The notes under the pieces were generated by a model. That model made no database searches and had not been told where the DNA came from. It was given only the letters and a program-made list of their open reading frames with translations. 64,000 bases of DNA. Source: Glandiceps talaboti. Lineage: Eukaryota > Hemichordata > Enteropneusta > Spengelidae. The stretch is taken from the NCBI RefSeq assembly GCF_964340395.1, contig NC_135568.1:16043776-16107775 (forward strand), given 5' to 3'. Made by a program: the position numbers and the translations under genes. Below are positions 43,169-58,717 of the stretch, in pieces; within the stretch, counting starts at the first letter, position 1, and every line of letters starts with the position of its first letter.

Positions 43169-43337
43169 TCTGCAACATTATTAAACTGAAATTTGGATTT
43201 ACTAATAAATTGAGGATGTATGTAACAGCCTTCCCTGATGTTGTCTGCATATGATACATATTACTAAACAAACAATACATGAAAGATAGCGTTATGTACA
43301 CAATTTGATACTCACAATTTTAATTAATATTTTTCAG

Positions 43338-43429
43338 AACTTATATCCAATCACGCTGAAATATGCAGAAGAATCTTAAAGAAACCACAGTCTTCACCAT
43401 GGGACACACACACACACAAGACAGAATGA
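43338..43429 (+). CDS. ATP-grasp ligase, exon 2 (C-terminal end)
   Basis: Acceptor tatttttcag|AA, phase 1, restoring GTDVEE-LISNHAEICRRIL; stop TGA at 43427-43429. The joined CDS is 1,326 nt, 441 residues. The short (CACA)n run encodes THTH near the C-terminus. Confidence 0.75.
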
Positions 43430-43434
43430 AATTT

Positions 43435-43560
43435 AAGAACAATTAAAAGACCAGAATCATCACTACTGAAATTTCTTTTATTTCACTACGTTTCGAGCCA
43501 AGACCAGCTCTTCACCAGTTGTGTAATTGTAAAGATACATCAAAGCAAAATGAAAGCAAT
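43435..43560 (-). mobile_element. Penelope-like terminal remnant just after ATP-grasp stop
   Basis: The minus strand reads CTGGTGAAGAG, a stem with GGCTC, then GAAACGTAGTG, followed by an AATAAAAG-like tail. This CTGRWGA...GAAACG layout is common at ends of Penelope-like elements. CTGGTGA departs from the hammerhead core, so it is not predicted active. Confidence 0.45.
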
Positions 43561-44522
43561 GCATGATATTTGAGTTGATGTACTAGTGCTATAGCTATCT
43601 GAAAAAGAGCTAAAATCAGTGATAACCTTCCGATTCCAAAAGTAAACTTGTCATTTAGCCAACAGCATTTTAACTATCCAAACGTGGAATTCTGTGTCCA
43701 CAATAAGTAAGACGAACAATAGACAAATATTTAAGGCGAATTGCTAAAACAGTATTTTTGAGAGGATGACTACATTTTCCCTATTTATGAATACATTTAT
43801 GAATGGTATTGTGTTGATGGTATTGCATTTATAATTGATTTCATTACAACTTTCTTTACAGCAATGTTCAATATTTTACATGTATGGTTATTGTTACATT
43901 TTTGGTTGTTTTTACTGCATTTTTTATTTTCAATGCATATATGGCTGATGTTATATTTAGAATGTATTTCGTTAGTTTAAGGTAAGATTGACATAAGAGA
44001 CTTATTTTTTTGTCTCATATATGGTCCATGTAGAGTTATTGTATGGAAAGAAGATCATCTCAGCACCTTTGGGAAAGGGCTATTTTGTCATAATATCATT
44101 ATTAAAGTAAAGTTGAAATTCTTTAAGGCCATGGTTAGTATTACAATTAATGTAAACATAATTTTATTCATAATTATTATTATATTTCGGAATGCATTTA
44201 TTACATATATGGTTATTATTAATACATTTATGATTGGTATTGTTGTTTGATTGATATTGTTGGTTAATTTACACCCCTTTGTTATTAGACATTGCTATTT
44301 ATGATGAGAATTGAAGAAGCATTATGTTATCAAATTATAACACAATATATATAATTTTGGGGACTATGTGTAAAACCAAGGAAGACTTGCTATAATACAT
44401 AGAAAAGTGCATCAATTATTGAAATTAATGTATCACATTTGTGGTTGATATTAATGTATTCATGATTGACTTGATGTTTAAGAAATTATTACGTTTATAG
44501 TTGACAATTTATGATTGCAATA
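43561..44522. other. Non-coding, AT-rich
   Basis: Short diffuse repeats containing tttatgattggtatt-like phrases; no gene recognised. Confidence 0.4.
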
Positions 44523-47557
<3,035 letters not shown>

Positions 47558-47639
47558 GGTATATTTATGATTGGTATTATATTAATTATTATATGTGTAG
47601 TTGACAATGTATTTATGATTTTAGTATTGAATTAAAAAA

Positions 47640-49180
47640 AGCATAATATTTGTTGATGACATATATTTATATATGACCAATATATTTATGATTGGTACTG
47701 TTTAATATATTTGCAGTTGACAGTGTATTTATTTATTATGATTGGCATTATATGTAAAAATTAAACACAGTGTCCATGTTAATTAGAAGCCTTTTGGATG
47801 AGGATTGGGTATTTATTATGGATTTTTAATTTATAACAATGTTATCATGGCTTCCTACTTCACAAATCAATGTGACACAACACTTGCCAAGTTCTTGTTT
47901 GTAGTACAATGAATTGCAAAAGACTGATAAATATGTAAACTTATTTTTTCATCATTTTGCTAAGTATTTACAAGAGTTACAAACACAGATTTGGTCTATG
48001 TTATTTTACATTCATTTTTCAAGTAGGAAACTATGATAAAATTGCAGTGTACTGGCAAGTTTAAATATTAAAACTGCACTATATATGTAACTGAAGTATC
48101 ATTTTTCGACCACACAACCACAATATTTTCACTAAATTGTTAAAATACAAATGCATGCAATTAGACATTGTAATGTATTATCCATTGTCCATACAAGAAG
48201 TATATAAACAGGTTGAATCGTATTCGACGTAGAGGGCGCGATTTTTTGGCTGTGGGCACAAATTCAGTTTGATTTGATTTATCATGGATACAGCTACAAA
48301 TAATACGTTTACCCTCGGGTGATACACTACTGTTCACAGTAGATGACATTATATGAGTAAGCTATTGAACCTATAAACTAAACAATTTCAAAAAAACATC
48401 GGGTGATAACGAAAATTATTACATTTATGGATGAAATTAATATATTTTTGTTTGTTATAGTAAAGAAAAGAATTTCCATTTATGGTTAGCATAATATACA
48501 TGTATTTGTCATGAATTAGTAATTACTGTGTTGAGGTGCAGACACGACGCTGTTTCTACATGTCGGCAAACACCTAGTTAGATAAATGAATATCTTTTAT
48601 CGCAATAGCTCACATGGCTGTCAAGACAATAGGTACACTAATATCTTATGTCTGGAGATGTCATTCAAGTTAAAGTTTAGCGTCCTTTGTTTCATTTCCA
48701 TGACGCTCATAATTATGCATGACCTCTTGTTATCTTAGGAAGCTCATCTCCTATGCGTGACTTTCGGTACTTTTGACCGCGGTGCTGTGAGCATCTGCTC
48801 CTCCTGGCTCTGGCTTTGGAGTGAGGCCGTGATGCCGTCGGAACTCAGGGCTTTGATAAATAAAGTCTATATTCCAGTTATACAAGGTACATTGTCTCGT
48901 ATGCAGTTTATCCTTTTACTACAAGTCTTGCTGACATGATTGCTAATACGTTAAAGAAAAAAATAACATCTTTGTGAAGAGTAATTTTGTCAAATAAAGT
49001 AATACATTGATGCTTTAAATAAATGTATGTGAAAGATCTGCCGTAGTGGGCGCTCTTATCATTCCTTACACAATCGGTAGGGAAGGGACGATAAGGATAC
49101 CGCTGCGACGTATTTTACATATATCGACCATATATCAAGGAAATCGTTTTATTGGTTTATTTTCCTTTGGTTTTCGTTTA
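47640..49180. other. Non-coding interval
   Basis: AT-rich. A GC-richer island at about 48740-48870 with a following AATAAA (48860) looks like the 3' part of a retroposed sequence, but I cannot name it. Confidence 0.35.
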
Positions 49181-49189
49181 ATTTTCCTT

Positions 49190-49198
49190 ACACACACA

Positions 49199-49259
<61 letters not shown>

Positions 49260-49273
49260 ACACACACACACAC
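49190..49273. repeat. (CA)n(GA)n(CA)n microsatellite
   Basis: Three joined dinucleotide blocks. Confidence 0.95.
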
Positions 49274-49280
49274 TCTAAAT

Positions 49281-49844
49281 TTGTAAGTGTTTATGAAAAT
49301 ATTCCGCATTTAGAGCAATATTCATTATCTGTTTCAAAAATTCTACTTTCACTTTTGAAGAGCCGTACTCATTTTTCATGAAATTCGCGAAACGATCAAC
49401 AACTCAGATTCCAAGGCCACATTGTAATCGGCGATTTACATACTTTAGAAGTATAAGTGGGTAAGTCCGAGAGTGGGTGGTGGGTTGAATAGAAGTTTGG
49501 GGATGGCGGTGGAAATTACAGGTCGCAGTTAGTACTAATCATTGTGAAAGAGGACGAGTTACGAATATTCCCAGGCTGTGTGTTACCGTCGATGTTGGTG
49601 CATCCATAACGCCAGGAGTCGAGTATGTGTACTTCCTAAACCATGAGGTATGTAGGTAAATCAATAGATATACTGAGTATGTACACTACGCTACACGACT
49701 GGAGTGTGTTGTGAACAGCCTACATGTACGTTGACTTTGTAAGGCTTCCGATATGTTGTGCACTAAGTACACCGATATGATCGAAATCTGTGTACTCTAG
49801 AACGCAATCGCACTATGAAAATTTGACTCTGTGAGAGACAGGCA

Positions 49845-49900
<56 letters not shown>
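49281..49900 (+). repeat. Tandem duplication, copy 1 (about 0.92-kb offset)
   Basis: Near-identical to 50205-50850, from tgtaagtgtttatgaaaat to the (CTGT)n(CT)n array. Contains an exon-like stretch 49575-49647 (cag acceptor, GAG|GTATGT donor) reading VTVDVGASITPGVEYVYFL. Its length is 73 nt versus 71 nt in copy 2, so the reading phase is not conserved. Confidence 0.8.
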
Positions 49901-49916
<16 letters not shown>

Positions 49917-50204
49917 TGCTGTTACTGAAGCGTCGACATGCGATCAGTGTTCATGATATGAAATAGTTGTTCATGGTTGTTTGTAATTAAATTTGCATAT
50001 CTTATTTCAAATGTGGCGGCTATTTTATTATTTGGTCATCGGTTATGGTCAGTCTCGCTGCAAAATGTAATATGCGCATGCGTTAATCATATGCATAGAA
50101 TACAGGCAGCATATATACCAATTCATACTCTCACTCATACGATCCAAACACAAAATGAACCTAACAAAATATATCCTCATAATATGTTTGGTAGTGATTT
50201 CTAT

Positions 50205-50783
50205 TTGTAAGTGTTTATGAAAATATTCCACATTTAGAGCGATATTCATTATCTGATTCAAAAATTCGACTTTCACTTTTGAAGAGCCATGATCTTTGTA
50301 CTCATTTTACCGCCAGGATGAATTTCCTCGAAACGATCGACAACTCAGATTCCAAGGCCACATGGTAAACGGCGTTTTACACATTTTAGAAGTATAAGTG
50401 GGTAAGTCCCTGAGTGGGTGGTGGGTTGAATAGAAGTTTGGGGATGGCGGTGGAAATTACAGGTCGCAGTTACTACTAATCATTGTGAAAGAGGACGAGT
50501 TACGAATATTCCCAGGCTGTGTTACTGTCGATGTTGGTGCATCCATAACGCCAGGAGTCGAGTATGTGTACTTCCTAAACCATGAGGTATGTAGGTAATT
50601 CAACAGATGTACTGAGTATGTACACTACGCTACACGACTGGAGTGTGTTGTGAACAGCCTACATGTACGTTGACTTTGTAAGGCTTCCGATATGTTGTGC
50701 ACTAAGTACACCGATATGATCCAAATCTGTGTACTCTAGAACGCAATCGCACTTTGAAAATTTGACTCTGTGAGAGACAGGCA

Positions 50784-50835
<52 letters not shown>

Positions 50836-50836
50836 G

Positions 50837-50850
<14 letters not shown>
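50205..50850 (+). repeat. Tandem duplication, copy 2
   Basis: Duplicate of 49281-49900, followed by a long (CT)n/(CTGT)n array to about 50886. The exon-like stretch is 50516-50586. Confidence 0.8.
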
Positions 50851-50881
<31 letters not shown>

Positions 50882-50889
50882 GTCTTTGG

Positions 50890-52278
50890 AGACTTTTTTG
50901 AACACTCAAACCTCAGGAGCAGTCGTTTACCTTGTACTTTGCAAAACTTTACACTTCATTTACCTACCATACATTTAATTATGAGGCAGACAGTAGCCAA
51001 GCAAATGTGTGTGTCTGCCAAAATATCTCTGACTAGATAAGGTTAAAGTGTAGGTAATTTAGCTATCCAGTTGTATATTAATGATGTATTGACAGTAAAA
51101 TTGGGATAATGAAGAGAATTTTCAAGGTACTCTATAGCTTTCGATAATGTGTATGGTTTGAAATTTTATGCCATTAAATGGCCTCCTACATGTCCTTATT
51201 TTTTTTTTTAAAGTTCTTACTGTGGGAGGGGGAACCCACTCCCAACTAGCTATCACGGGGGATGTTGTTTCTGCCCAGAATCAATATTGAAAGATAAAAC
51301 CCTGCCGACTAAGTATCTCAAAGTACAGCCCAATGTGAGACCTCTTTTCGCAAAGCCCACATATATTTGTAAAGAAATCTCTCATTGTTATGCATGGACG
51401 CTGAAGTTGATTTCCACTGGTAGTTTAATGTAGTGCACTATACTGTACAACTGTAAAGTGGAGGGGATGGGGGTACTGTACATTAAAATATGTAGCCGGC
51501 AAGGGCGGGGGGGGGGGTAGCTACGAAAATTCTTGGGTTCATTTCGGGGGTGGGAGCATGACATTTTTTGAGAGTGCGAAGGAGGGGGGGGGGGCACTGC
51601 GAAAAGAATTTTGACCAAAATAATCTATCCCCCCCGCCATAAATTCTGACTCCAGCCTAACATGTTAGTAGCATGTCATCGAGCCAACTGAGACAATCTG
51701 CATGACAATTTGCGCTAACGTTTACATGGACCTGAAACACGCGGTGGTAGCATACATTTTGTAGGACACAGCCAATGAGTTGTTAGCGTTATTTTCTAGC
51801 ACAGGTAATAATTTACACTGCTGTAGACACTGGTTCACTGTTTGTTTGTAAGGTGTACCGGTGACCTAAATATCCTATTTGTTTAAACACTAACGCATTG
51901 AAGTGCTCTTTCATTTAGTCTTTCGGTGAGAAAAGCGTGGCCGTTTTACCGGATATTCTGTTGTGTGTGTGTGTGGGGGGGGGGTATTTCTGTTTCTTGC
52001 TGATTACTTGTCACTATGTGTATGAATGAGCGGTAGATGCTAGACTAAATCATTCCATTGTTTCACAGACAGATAGAAACATCCTAACCATACATCATAC
52101 ATTATCATTTAATACAACATATTTTCAGACTATGTAGTGTAGATTAAACCAATGAAATGGCACACACATAATGATGAAGCCGCTTTCTCTCTCCCTCCCT
52201 CCCCCATCCCTCTCTCTCTCTCCCTCTCTTCTCTCTATCTCACTCTCACACATTATTTTTACCGTATATGTTACTTTA

Positions 52279-52315
<37 letters not shown>

Positions 52316-53200
52316 ATGTATGTATGTATGTATGTATGTATGTATGTATGTACGTACGTACGTACGTACGGGCGCATGCATGCATGCTGGATGGATGTCT
52401 GTGTCTATATGCCTATCTCTGTCTGTGAAACAAGGGAATGATAGAGTCTGTCAACTACCACTAATTCACACAACACATAGTGGCGAGTAATCAGAAATAA
52501 CCGAACCCCGCCAAACAAAACATCCTGTAAAACCGTCACGCTCTTCTCACCGATAGACAAAATAAAAGAACACCACACAATGTTTTTTGTTAGGCCTTAC
52601 TATATATGGAGTCACAATCGGCGGATGTGTTTATCTTAGTTTGGGTTTTTCGACTGTCACGTACCATTTGTTTTATATGTCAACGAGCATGGGGCAGTCG
52701 TTGCTAGGCATTCTTAGGTCAAATTCTTTGTGAAATACGTCTTCATTATATTTTTCAAGGGTTAGAACTGATATCGGTGTTAAGCCCCAGGTTTTCGCCA
52801 CCTTCTCGCTTCTGTGAGGTCAAAGAGTTCAACATTCATTTATTTACGAATCTAATAAGAACGTAGAGATCAGATAAGAGCGACGTGACGGCGCGGTAGG
52901 GTCTAGATTCATCAAACTGATTTGCAGACAAGATGAATCAAAATGTATTCACTTGTAGCAAGATAACAAGGTCAAAAGGTCACAGTGACGTGTTTCCCTC
53001 ATTCAAACATGGAAACTGTGAGATGGGGTGAGTAATATAAATGTACACACATGGTTGTAGACATGTCTGTAGTGATATATTACTTGTAATTTTGAGTACA
53101 GTCATCAACAAAATGAGTCACAAGGTTTATTTTTAGACACGGGTATAATACATACTTTGCTTAATTTTAGAGAGAATATAAGTTAAGGTCACGGGGTCAG
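50890..53200. other. Non-coding interval with G-runs and compound microsatellites
   Basis: G-rich runs at 51506-51516, 51583-51593 and 51976-51984. A compound array at 52188-52390 passes from (CT)n through (CTGT)n and (ATGT)n to (ACGT)n and (GCAT)n. No gene recognised. Confidence 0.6.
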
Positions 53201-53209
53201 GGGCTAGGT

Positions 53210-53376
53210 CAATCTGATTAAAATCTGATGTTAGATAGGCTGGTTTTCCTGTATTTACCTTTATTCCATCGTTCGTTCGCCCAGGAAAAAAAACTAACTT
53301 AAAAGACGCAATAACGATGGAATAAAGGTAAATACAGGAAAACCAGCCTATCTAACATCAGATTTTAATCAGATTG
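53210..53376. mobile_element. MITE with perfect 64-bp TIRs and 9-bp target duplication
   Basis: Arms 53210-53273 and 53313-53376 are perfect reverse complements, outer end CAATCTGATTAAAATCTGAT, with a 39-nt loop. The direct repeat GGGCTAGGT flanks it at 53201-53209 and 53377-53385. A 9-bp TSD suggests a Mutator-like origin; no second copy lies in the window. Confidence 0.85.
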
Positions 53377-53385
53377 GGGCTAGGT

Positions 53386-54740
53386 GTAAGAAGTGTAGTA
53401 CCAATCGTGACTGAGTAACCACAATGGACGATATAGTATTAGTCTCTGGATGTCAAAGTGGTTTCTAACTAAACCTGTGAGTGGAGGTGTAAATGGTAAC
53501 GATACTGTATTATTAGTGTATACGTATACGAACTAGACTATAATAGTAGTATAGTGAGTGGGCCTTGAGTCGTGACGGGGAAACACGTGGGCGTCTCTTT
53601 ATCCATGCCATTTCAATGGAAAGTGAGCAAAGAGCATCTTTCACTTTCTTTCGACATATCAAAATTAACGAATATTAATTTGATTTGGCTATTTTCCCAG
53701 GCAGAATCCGCTGCCCATATGGTTGTTGAAACGGTCGGTACAAAACGCAGGTCAGTGAGGTACAAGTCAGGTACAGGTCAGGTAACGACAGAATGATTCA
53801 CATGCTGATCCAATGACCCATCATGTTCTTATTCGCAATATCTATTGATTTTCGCAAGATTCGTTTTGATAGGGTAGTTAATAATGGAAAAATAACACCT
53901 ACTGTCTGTATTATTTAATGGTTACAATATAAACATATAATTACGACTGGTTTCCAAGCCGTACAATTAATTTGAGGGCTTCACACCTGTACTTGAAATT
54001 GGAGAGGAGGGGATGCGCGGATGAACTGTGTCCTAATCTTGAATATACATTTTACTAATGGAATTTTGTTATTGTGGCCAAGGTTGGTTCAGTGACAATA
54101 CAAGGGCCTACCAACCCTGATAAGTTAATTTCTCCTCTTGAAGTAAGGTTACAATAAATGAGTTTTACATACTTTTTTCCAGATGTTGGGCATGCCATAA
54201 AAGGGCAACATGGTCCTATGCATTCTAGTGTATTATGTTACAGCTAAAATGATGTTGTTTTGGTGTTTCACTCATGTAACATGACATTTTTACACACATT
54301 CAGACTACTTCAAATGCAAAAGAAACAATTACATAGGTGCTGCACACAGTGGGGATGTAAAAGGAGTCAAGTTGATATGTTGATTATCATGATCAGTTAG
54401 AAAATAAACAATTGCAGCTTTTAAAATTATCAAGTCCATGTGTGACGTTTTCATTAGAAGCATGTTTCTACTGCAGTGTGAAAGAACAGCAATGCTTACC
54501 AGTGTTCAATGTGATTGGGCAAAGGATCCTGCTATGTTTATTGTGTCTCTGTTGTTTGTTAGTCTAGAGTTGAAATATGCCTAGCTTTGTATCAAAAATA
54601 CAATTTGAAATAACCAGATTACAACTTGCCTCTAATATTCCCCACATTTAGGATACCAATTTCCGTCAAAGTAAAGTTTGGCCATGGTTTCATTGTGGCA
54701 ATATGATTTGTTTCTAGCGTGAAAGGGAACGTAATTGACC
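53386..54740. other. Upstream region of the cGAS-like gene
   Basis: No supported coding exon. The ORF at 53572-53796 has no recognisable domain. A non-coding first exon may lie here but cannot be defined. Confidence 0.4.
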
Positions 54741-55704
54741 ATGGCAGTTTCAAAGTATCCACAAGGTAAAAGAGACATCATACCGGGGAGAACAGGTGGT
54801 GATCGTCATGTACACTCTGCTTACGACAGAAAGCATTTGGGAGACTTGATCAAAAGAGATAACATTCCTATTGAAGCGATGAGTAATGGATGGAACCCTA
54901 CAAAAGAACTGTCGGCATGCGGCACTGACGGACAGCTATCCAAGCGTAGGGTAGAAACTAGAGCAGATATAACAAGTCGAAGACCAAGCCACGGCTCGTG
55001 TCCCCGTACAAAAAAAGCCACAGTCGAAAGAGGAAAGTAGGACAGTCAAACATACAGTGAATCTTGCTGATCTGGCTTCTGTTAAGAAAATACCAAGTAC
55101 TGCATTATTAGACCACTGGAAACAAGACTATCCTGTAAAATCGAAACAATGCGAAAGTCGTTCTAAAACTTGTAAAATAAAAACAAAGTCATCAGAAATT
55201 GTGGGCGTTGGTGCCCATCAAGACATACCAGCAAGCCGTGGATCAAGTCAGCGCCCGTCGAGTTCTCGTCCAATGAAATCACAACCGACTGAAAAAGCTT
55301 TAAGGACCGATGAACATACGGGGAATCATGCTGATCTTGTTGCTAAATATAACATACCTAGTACCGCATTCGACCACTGGAAACCTGGTCGTCCTATTGA
55401 ATCGAGGGAATCGAGACAATGCTTCAGTCGTTCCAAAACTGATGAATCCAAAACAAAGTCATCTAAATCTGTGGACGTTGTCGCCGATGGGACGCGGGGC
55501 CGTCACTCAGCATGCGAACCAGAATCACTGTCGACTGTGTTTGACCATATACTACAAAACAGCGTTATCACAGGGAGAAGTGAGAAGGGTACAGCTGTAG
55601 GTGTGATGAACCCAATCATAGAGGAGGTACTAAAGTGTGCTAAGGAGAAATTTGACAGGCCTGTCAAACGATTGAACGTAGGAAGCCATTATGAATTACT
55701 CAAG
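54741..55704 (+). CDS. cGAS-like receptor, exon 1 (N-terminal repeats and NTase start; +1 shift at A7)
   Basis: ATG 54741 has a strong context (gaccATGg). The frame runs to a TAG at 55038, but from the A7 run at about 55009-55015 (acAAAAAAAgcc) the frame one base further on stays open to the donor CTCAAG|GTAACG at 55704/55705. Removing one A gives a 321-residue exon in phase 0. The N-terminus is basic and Ser-rich, with three spaced repeats (DLIKRDNIP, DLASVKKIPSTA, DLVAKYNIPSTA, the last two followed by DHWK). The exon ends in the nucleotidyltransferase helix and LNVGSHYELLK, the GS motif of cGAS/Mab-21 NTases. There is no ATG at 55057 (GTG), so the downstream frame does not start on its own there. 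Confidence 0.75.
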
Positions 55705-56449
55705 GTAACGAACCATAAGTTTTTTTTTTAAAAGGAGAGCAAAGGTGGCCCTGGTTTTATCTTAACTGAAAGTTCCTTGCTTAGTTGACCCAGAAAATGG
55801 CAAAACTGCTTGCCTGCTGCACACAGGGGGCGAGGCATACTGTGAAACAACCAACTTTCAGGAAACCTCTTGAAGCACTACCCCATTGTTTAGGCAAGGA
55901 TGTTTTGTAAGGAGATGTTTAGCTCCTAACTTTATTTCCCAGAATGCAGTTGTACAGTAAACCTCTCAAGTTCTAGGCTTGATAGGCCATTCATTTGCAA
56001 TTCTAGTTAAAAGAAGTCGTGCAAACCACGTTAGCAAGGTGTCAATGACTTCCTGAGTCCCCTAAGCATGATGAAATGTAGTTAAGATGAAGTCTTTCTC
56101 TCCTTTGTCCCGTTTTCACCGTCATATACTGCAAATATAGTACACTAAATTGTCATTCATATAGTTTTGATTTGGGAGTAACTTGATTAAAACCACACAA
56201 AAAGGTTGACATATGCATTTTCTTCTCGGTAACCGTTTGAATAATACCTACTCTCAATATTACATCGTGGTCTGAAGGTAGAGAACTAACCACAACAAAA
56301 CAAAACGTATAGCTATTGGTTTACTAATGCGAAGATGTCAATGGAATGTCACAATATCAAAACATTCAGGTTTATCATGTGACCAAATTAATCGGAAACG
56401 GCCCATTTGTGTGTATTTTTCAATGTTTGTATATCTCTATCTCATACAG
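55705..56449. other. cGAS-like gene intron 1
   Basis: GT...AG intron without recognised elements. Confidence 0.5.
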
Positions 56450-56690
56450 GTCTGCAAAAGCGATGAGTTAGATGTTATGTTAGAATTGGACATTGATACA
56501 TATATCACCTGCCACGAAATAGTCTCCCCATGCCGGGGATTTGTTGAACTAGAGATTCGACCACAGTACATTCAAAAATGGGAAGCCTTCTGTACACCAG
56601 ACGGATATCTTTGTCCGAAGAAAATGAAACAGTATTTTGCAGATGACGTTGTTAAATATGCGTTACGGTTGTATCGTAAAAACAACAAAG
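56450..56690 (+). CDS. cGAS-like receptor, exon 2 (catalytic E-x-D)
   Basis: Acceptor ctcatacag|GTC and donor AACAAAG|GTACG, phase 0 to 1. Starts VCKSDELDVMLELDID, where E327 and D329 are the first two metal ligands (numbering with the shift bridged). The following VELEIRPQYIQKWEAFC and MKQYFADDVVKYALRL correspond to the NTase core strands and helix of cGAS-like receptors. Confidence 0.9.
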
Positions 56691-57693
56691 GTACGTTCAC
56701 ATTCGAGATCATACTGCTTTTTCACGCCCAGAGTTGTCGTATTTTTGACAAGTTTTGTAGCATGGCTATAAATAATATTCTATTTTGTTTATTTGCTGCG
56801 ATACTTCACCAAATATGAACATCATATCCAGTAAACACATTCTAGCCAACAAACTCATAATGGAAAGTATATGATAGTTCGTGGTTCTAAGAATTAATAG
56901 GACCGTAAAATATAGCTACTTTTGAACGGTGAATTTTAGAAACGAATTCGACGTTTCGATTCAACGTTTCAACGACTTTTCTACTGCGGACTTTGATCGC
57001 GCACTCATTGCAGTATTCAGCATTAATGTTTCTCTCAAAAACCGGTGTGGTCAAGGACCGTAGTAGACGGCGCCGGGTTGGAAAAACGTCACATTTATTT
57101 CTACTTTTCATCAAGGTTCCAAAGTATCTCTAATTTTGCTGTTTATACTTAGTCAATTTCACTGTGAATCCCTTTCGCGACGATACTTTTAAAGTAAAAC
57201 AACCTAAGTGATTGAGCTAGCATTTAAATGTTCTTAATCCGATGACTAGTTTTATGACTGTACTAATCGCAGGGTTCAAATGTGACAGGGTATGTTATAC
57301 CTGTATGGCGCCCCCAACGGCGGAAAAATTAATCATTTGGACTTTAGTGTATATGTATTTTACAACAACAAACAAAAAAAGCAAACACAACCTCCTCAAA
57401 AAACAAAACAGACAAACCAGCAGAGTTAGTAGTGTTGTTTTATGAATTGTCAAAAAAATACCAAGTTCTCATCCAGATATGTAGCTAAGATCCATCTATA
57501 GACGAAATTAATTGAAAGATACGACTTCTTATAGATACACTTCTAAAACTGTGGCCTGCATATTTTCGATCACAGCAGGTCTCATTTAGTTTGTCTCTGA
57601 TTAATAGGTTCACGCTAGTTCAATAAACAGCGTTATCTCAAATATTATAATAATATGGAACACAGCAAATCTTTGTATGGATTTAATTTGTAG
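56691..57693. other. cGAS-like gene intron 2
   Basis: No coding signal or repeat family recognised. Confidence 0.5.
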
Positions 57694-57921
57694 GGGTGAA
57701 GGTGTCTATTGAGCCAGACAATGGAACAAGTCCAGCGGTGACTCTAAATATTATTAACAAAGGTGAAGAATATTCCATAGATTTGGTACTGACTATAAAA
57801 CTCAACAAGACGTTTGGTGATCTGGAGGGAACTAAGGATTGGACTGCAAGGTTACGCTGGGTTCAGACAAGTGAAATTAAGGTGATTCCTGTACACGTGG
57901 TAGCTAAACCTTCACCGAAAG
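57694..57921 (+). CDS. cGAS-like receptor, exon 3 (third catalytic Asp)
   Basis: Acceptor aatttgtag|GG and donor CCGAAAG|GTAAA, phase 1-1. VKVSIEPDNGTSPAVTLNII and EEYSIDLVLTIKL: the GSPAVTL-like strand and the third catalytic Asp (D431) of the cGAS family. Ends VHVVAKPSPK, as in the family's VPK/VAK segment before the C-terminal lobe. Confidence 0.9.
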
Positions 57922-58335
57922 GTAAATACAATTGTAATCATTTCAATGAAACAAAGTATCGTCTGCTCGACAGGGCTCTTTGTTACATTTCATCGTCTTC
58001 TTTGACAAAGAATTACTATTGTCGAGCTTGATAACGTATCAGTGTTTGAAAGTAAATTTTTTATGCGAGATTCGTGATATCTAACAAAATATGAGGACAA
58101 AATAAGAATAAAAATAAACAAAAACAACTGTACGGTATGATTGTAATGTTGGTCAGTAGTAATATGGTTCGGTTGTTTGGTTAATTGATCATATCGAATG
58201 GCCTATATGGCCGATTTGGTAGGTTGATGGTGGTTGCAAATGGTCAGTTGGTTGTTTGGTATGTTGGTTGGTTGGTTGTTGGGTGGGTGGATGGATGGAC
58301 AATTGATGGTTTGTTTGTTTGTTTGTGTGTTTGTT

Positions 58336-58369
<34 letters not shown>

Positions 58370-58717
58370 CGTCCGTCCGTCCTTCTGTTTTTGGCCGATT
58401 TTCAATGTTGGTTGGTGTTGTTGGTTGCAAATTGTGTATTGGTTATTTTGTGTGTTGGTTGGTGGGTAAGTGGATTGACAAAATAAATTGATGAGTTTTG
58501 TGTTTGTTTGTTTGTTTGTTTATTTATTTATTTGTTTGTTTGTTTGTTTGTTTCTCTCTCTCTCGCTATGTCCGTCCGTCCGTCAGTCTGTCTGTCTGTG
58601 TTTGTCTGTTTGTTTGTTTGTTTGTTAAGTTATTGATTTTCATAATTAAGTTGGTAATGTCATTTATTTGTCTCATTGTTTACCGAAATAATATTTGCAT
58701 GATTGTCTCATTTTCAG
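57922..58717. other. cGAS-like gene intron 3 with (TTGT/CTGT/CCGT)n arrays
   Basis: Long GT-rich four-base arrays at 58250-58640; the ORFs across them are repeat translations and not exons. Confidence 0.7.

Noticed and set aside
52125-52490. Overlapping ORFs with Cys/Val/Leu/Ser or His/Thr/Tyr repeats
   Set aside because: Translations of (CTGT)n, (ATGT)n and (CT)n arrays.
53572-53796. 5' coding exon of the cGAS-like gene
   Set aside because: No domain, no suitable donor linking it in frame to 54741, and the Kozak-strong ATG at 54741 suffices.
55057-55731. Independent gene starting at 55057
   Set aside because: The codon at 55057 is GTG, and the frame is open further upstream into the A7 run, so it is the continuation of exon 1 after a frame shift.
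58185-58640. ORFs running into the cGAS-like exon 4 from the TTGT/CTGT arrays
   Set aside because: The real exon begins at the acceptor at 58718; upstream residues come from intron microsatellite.
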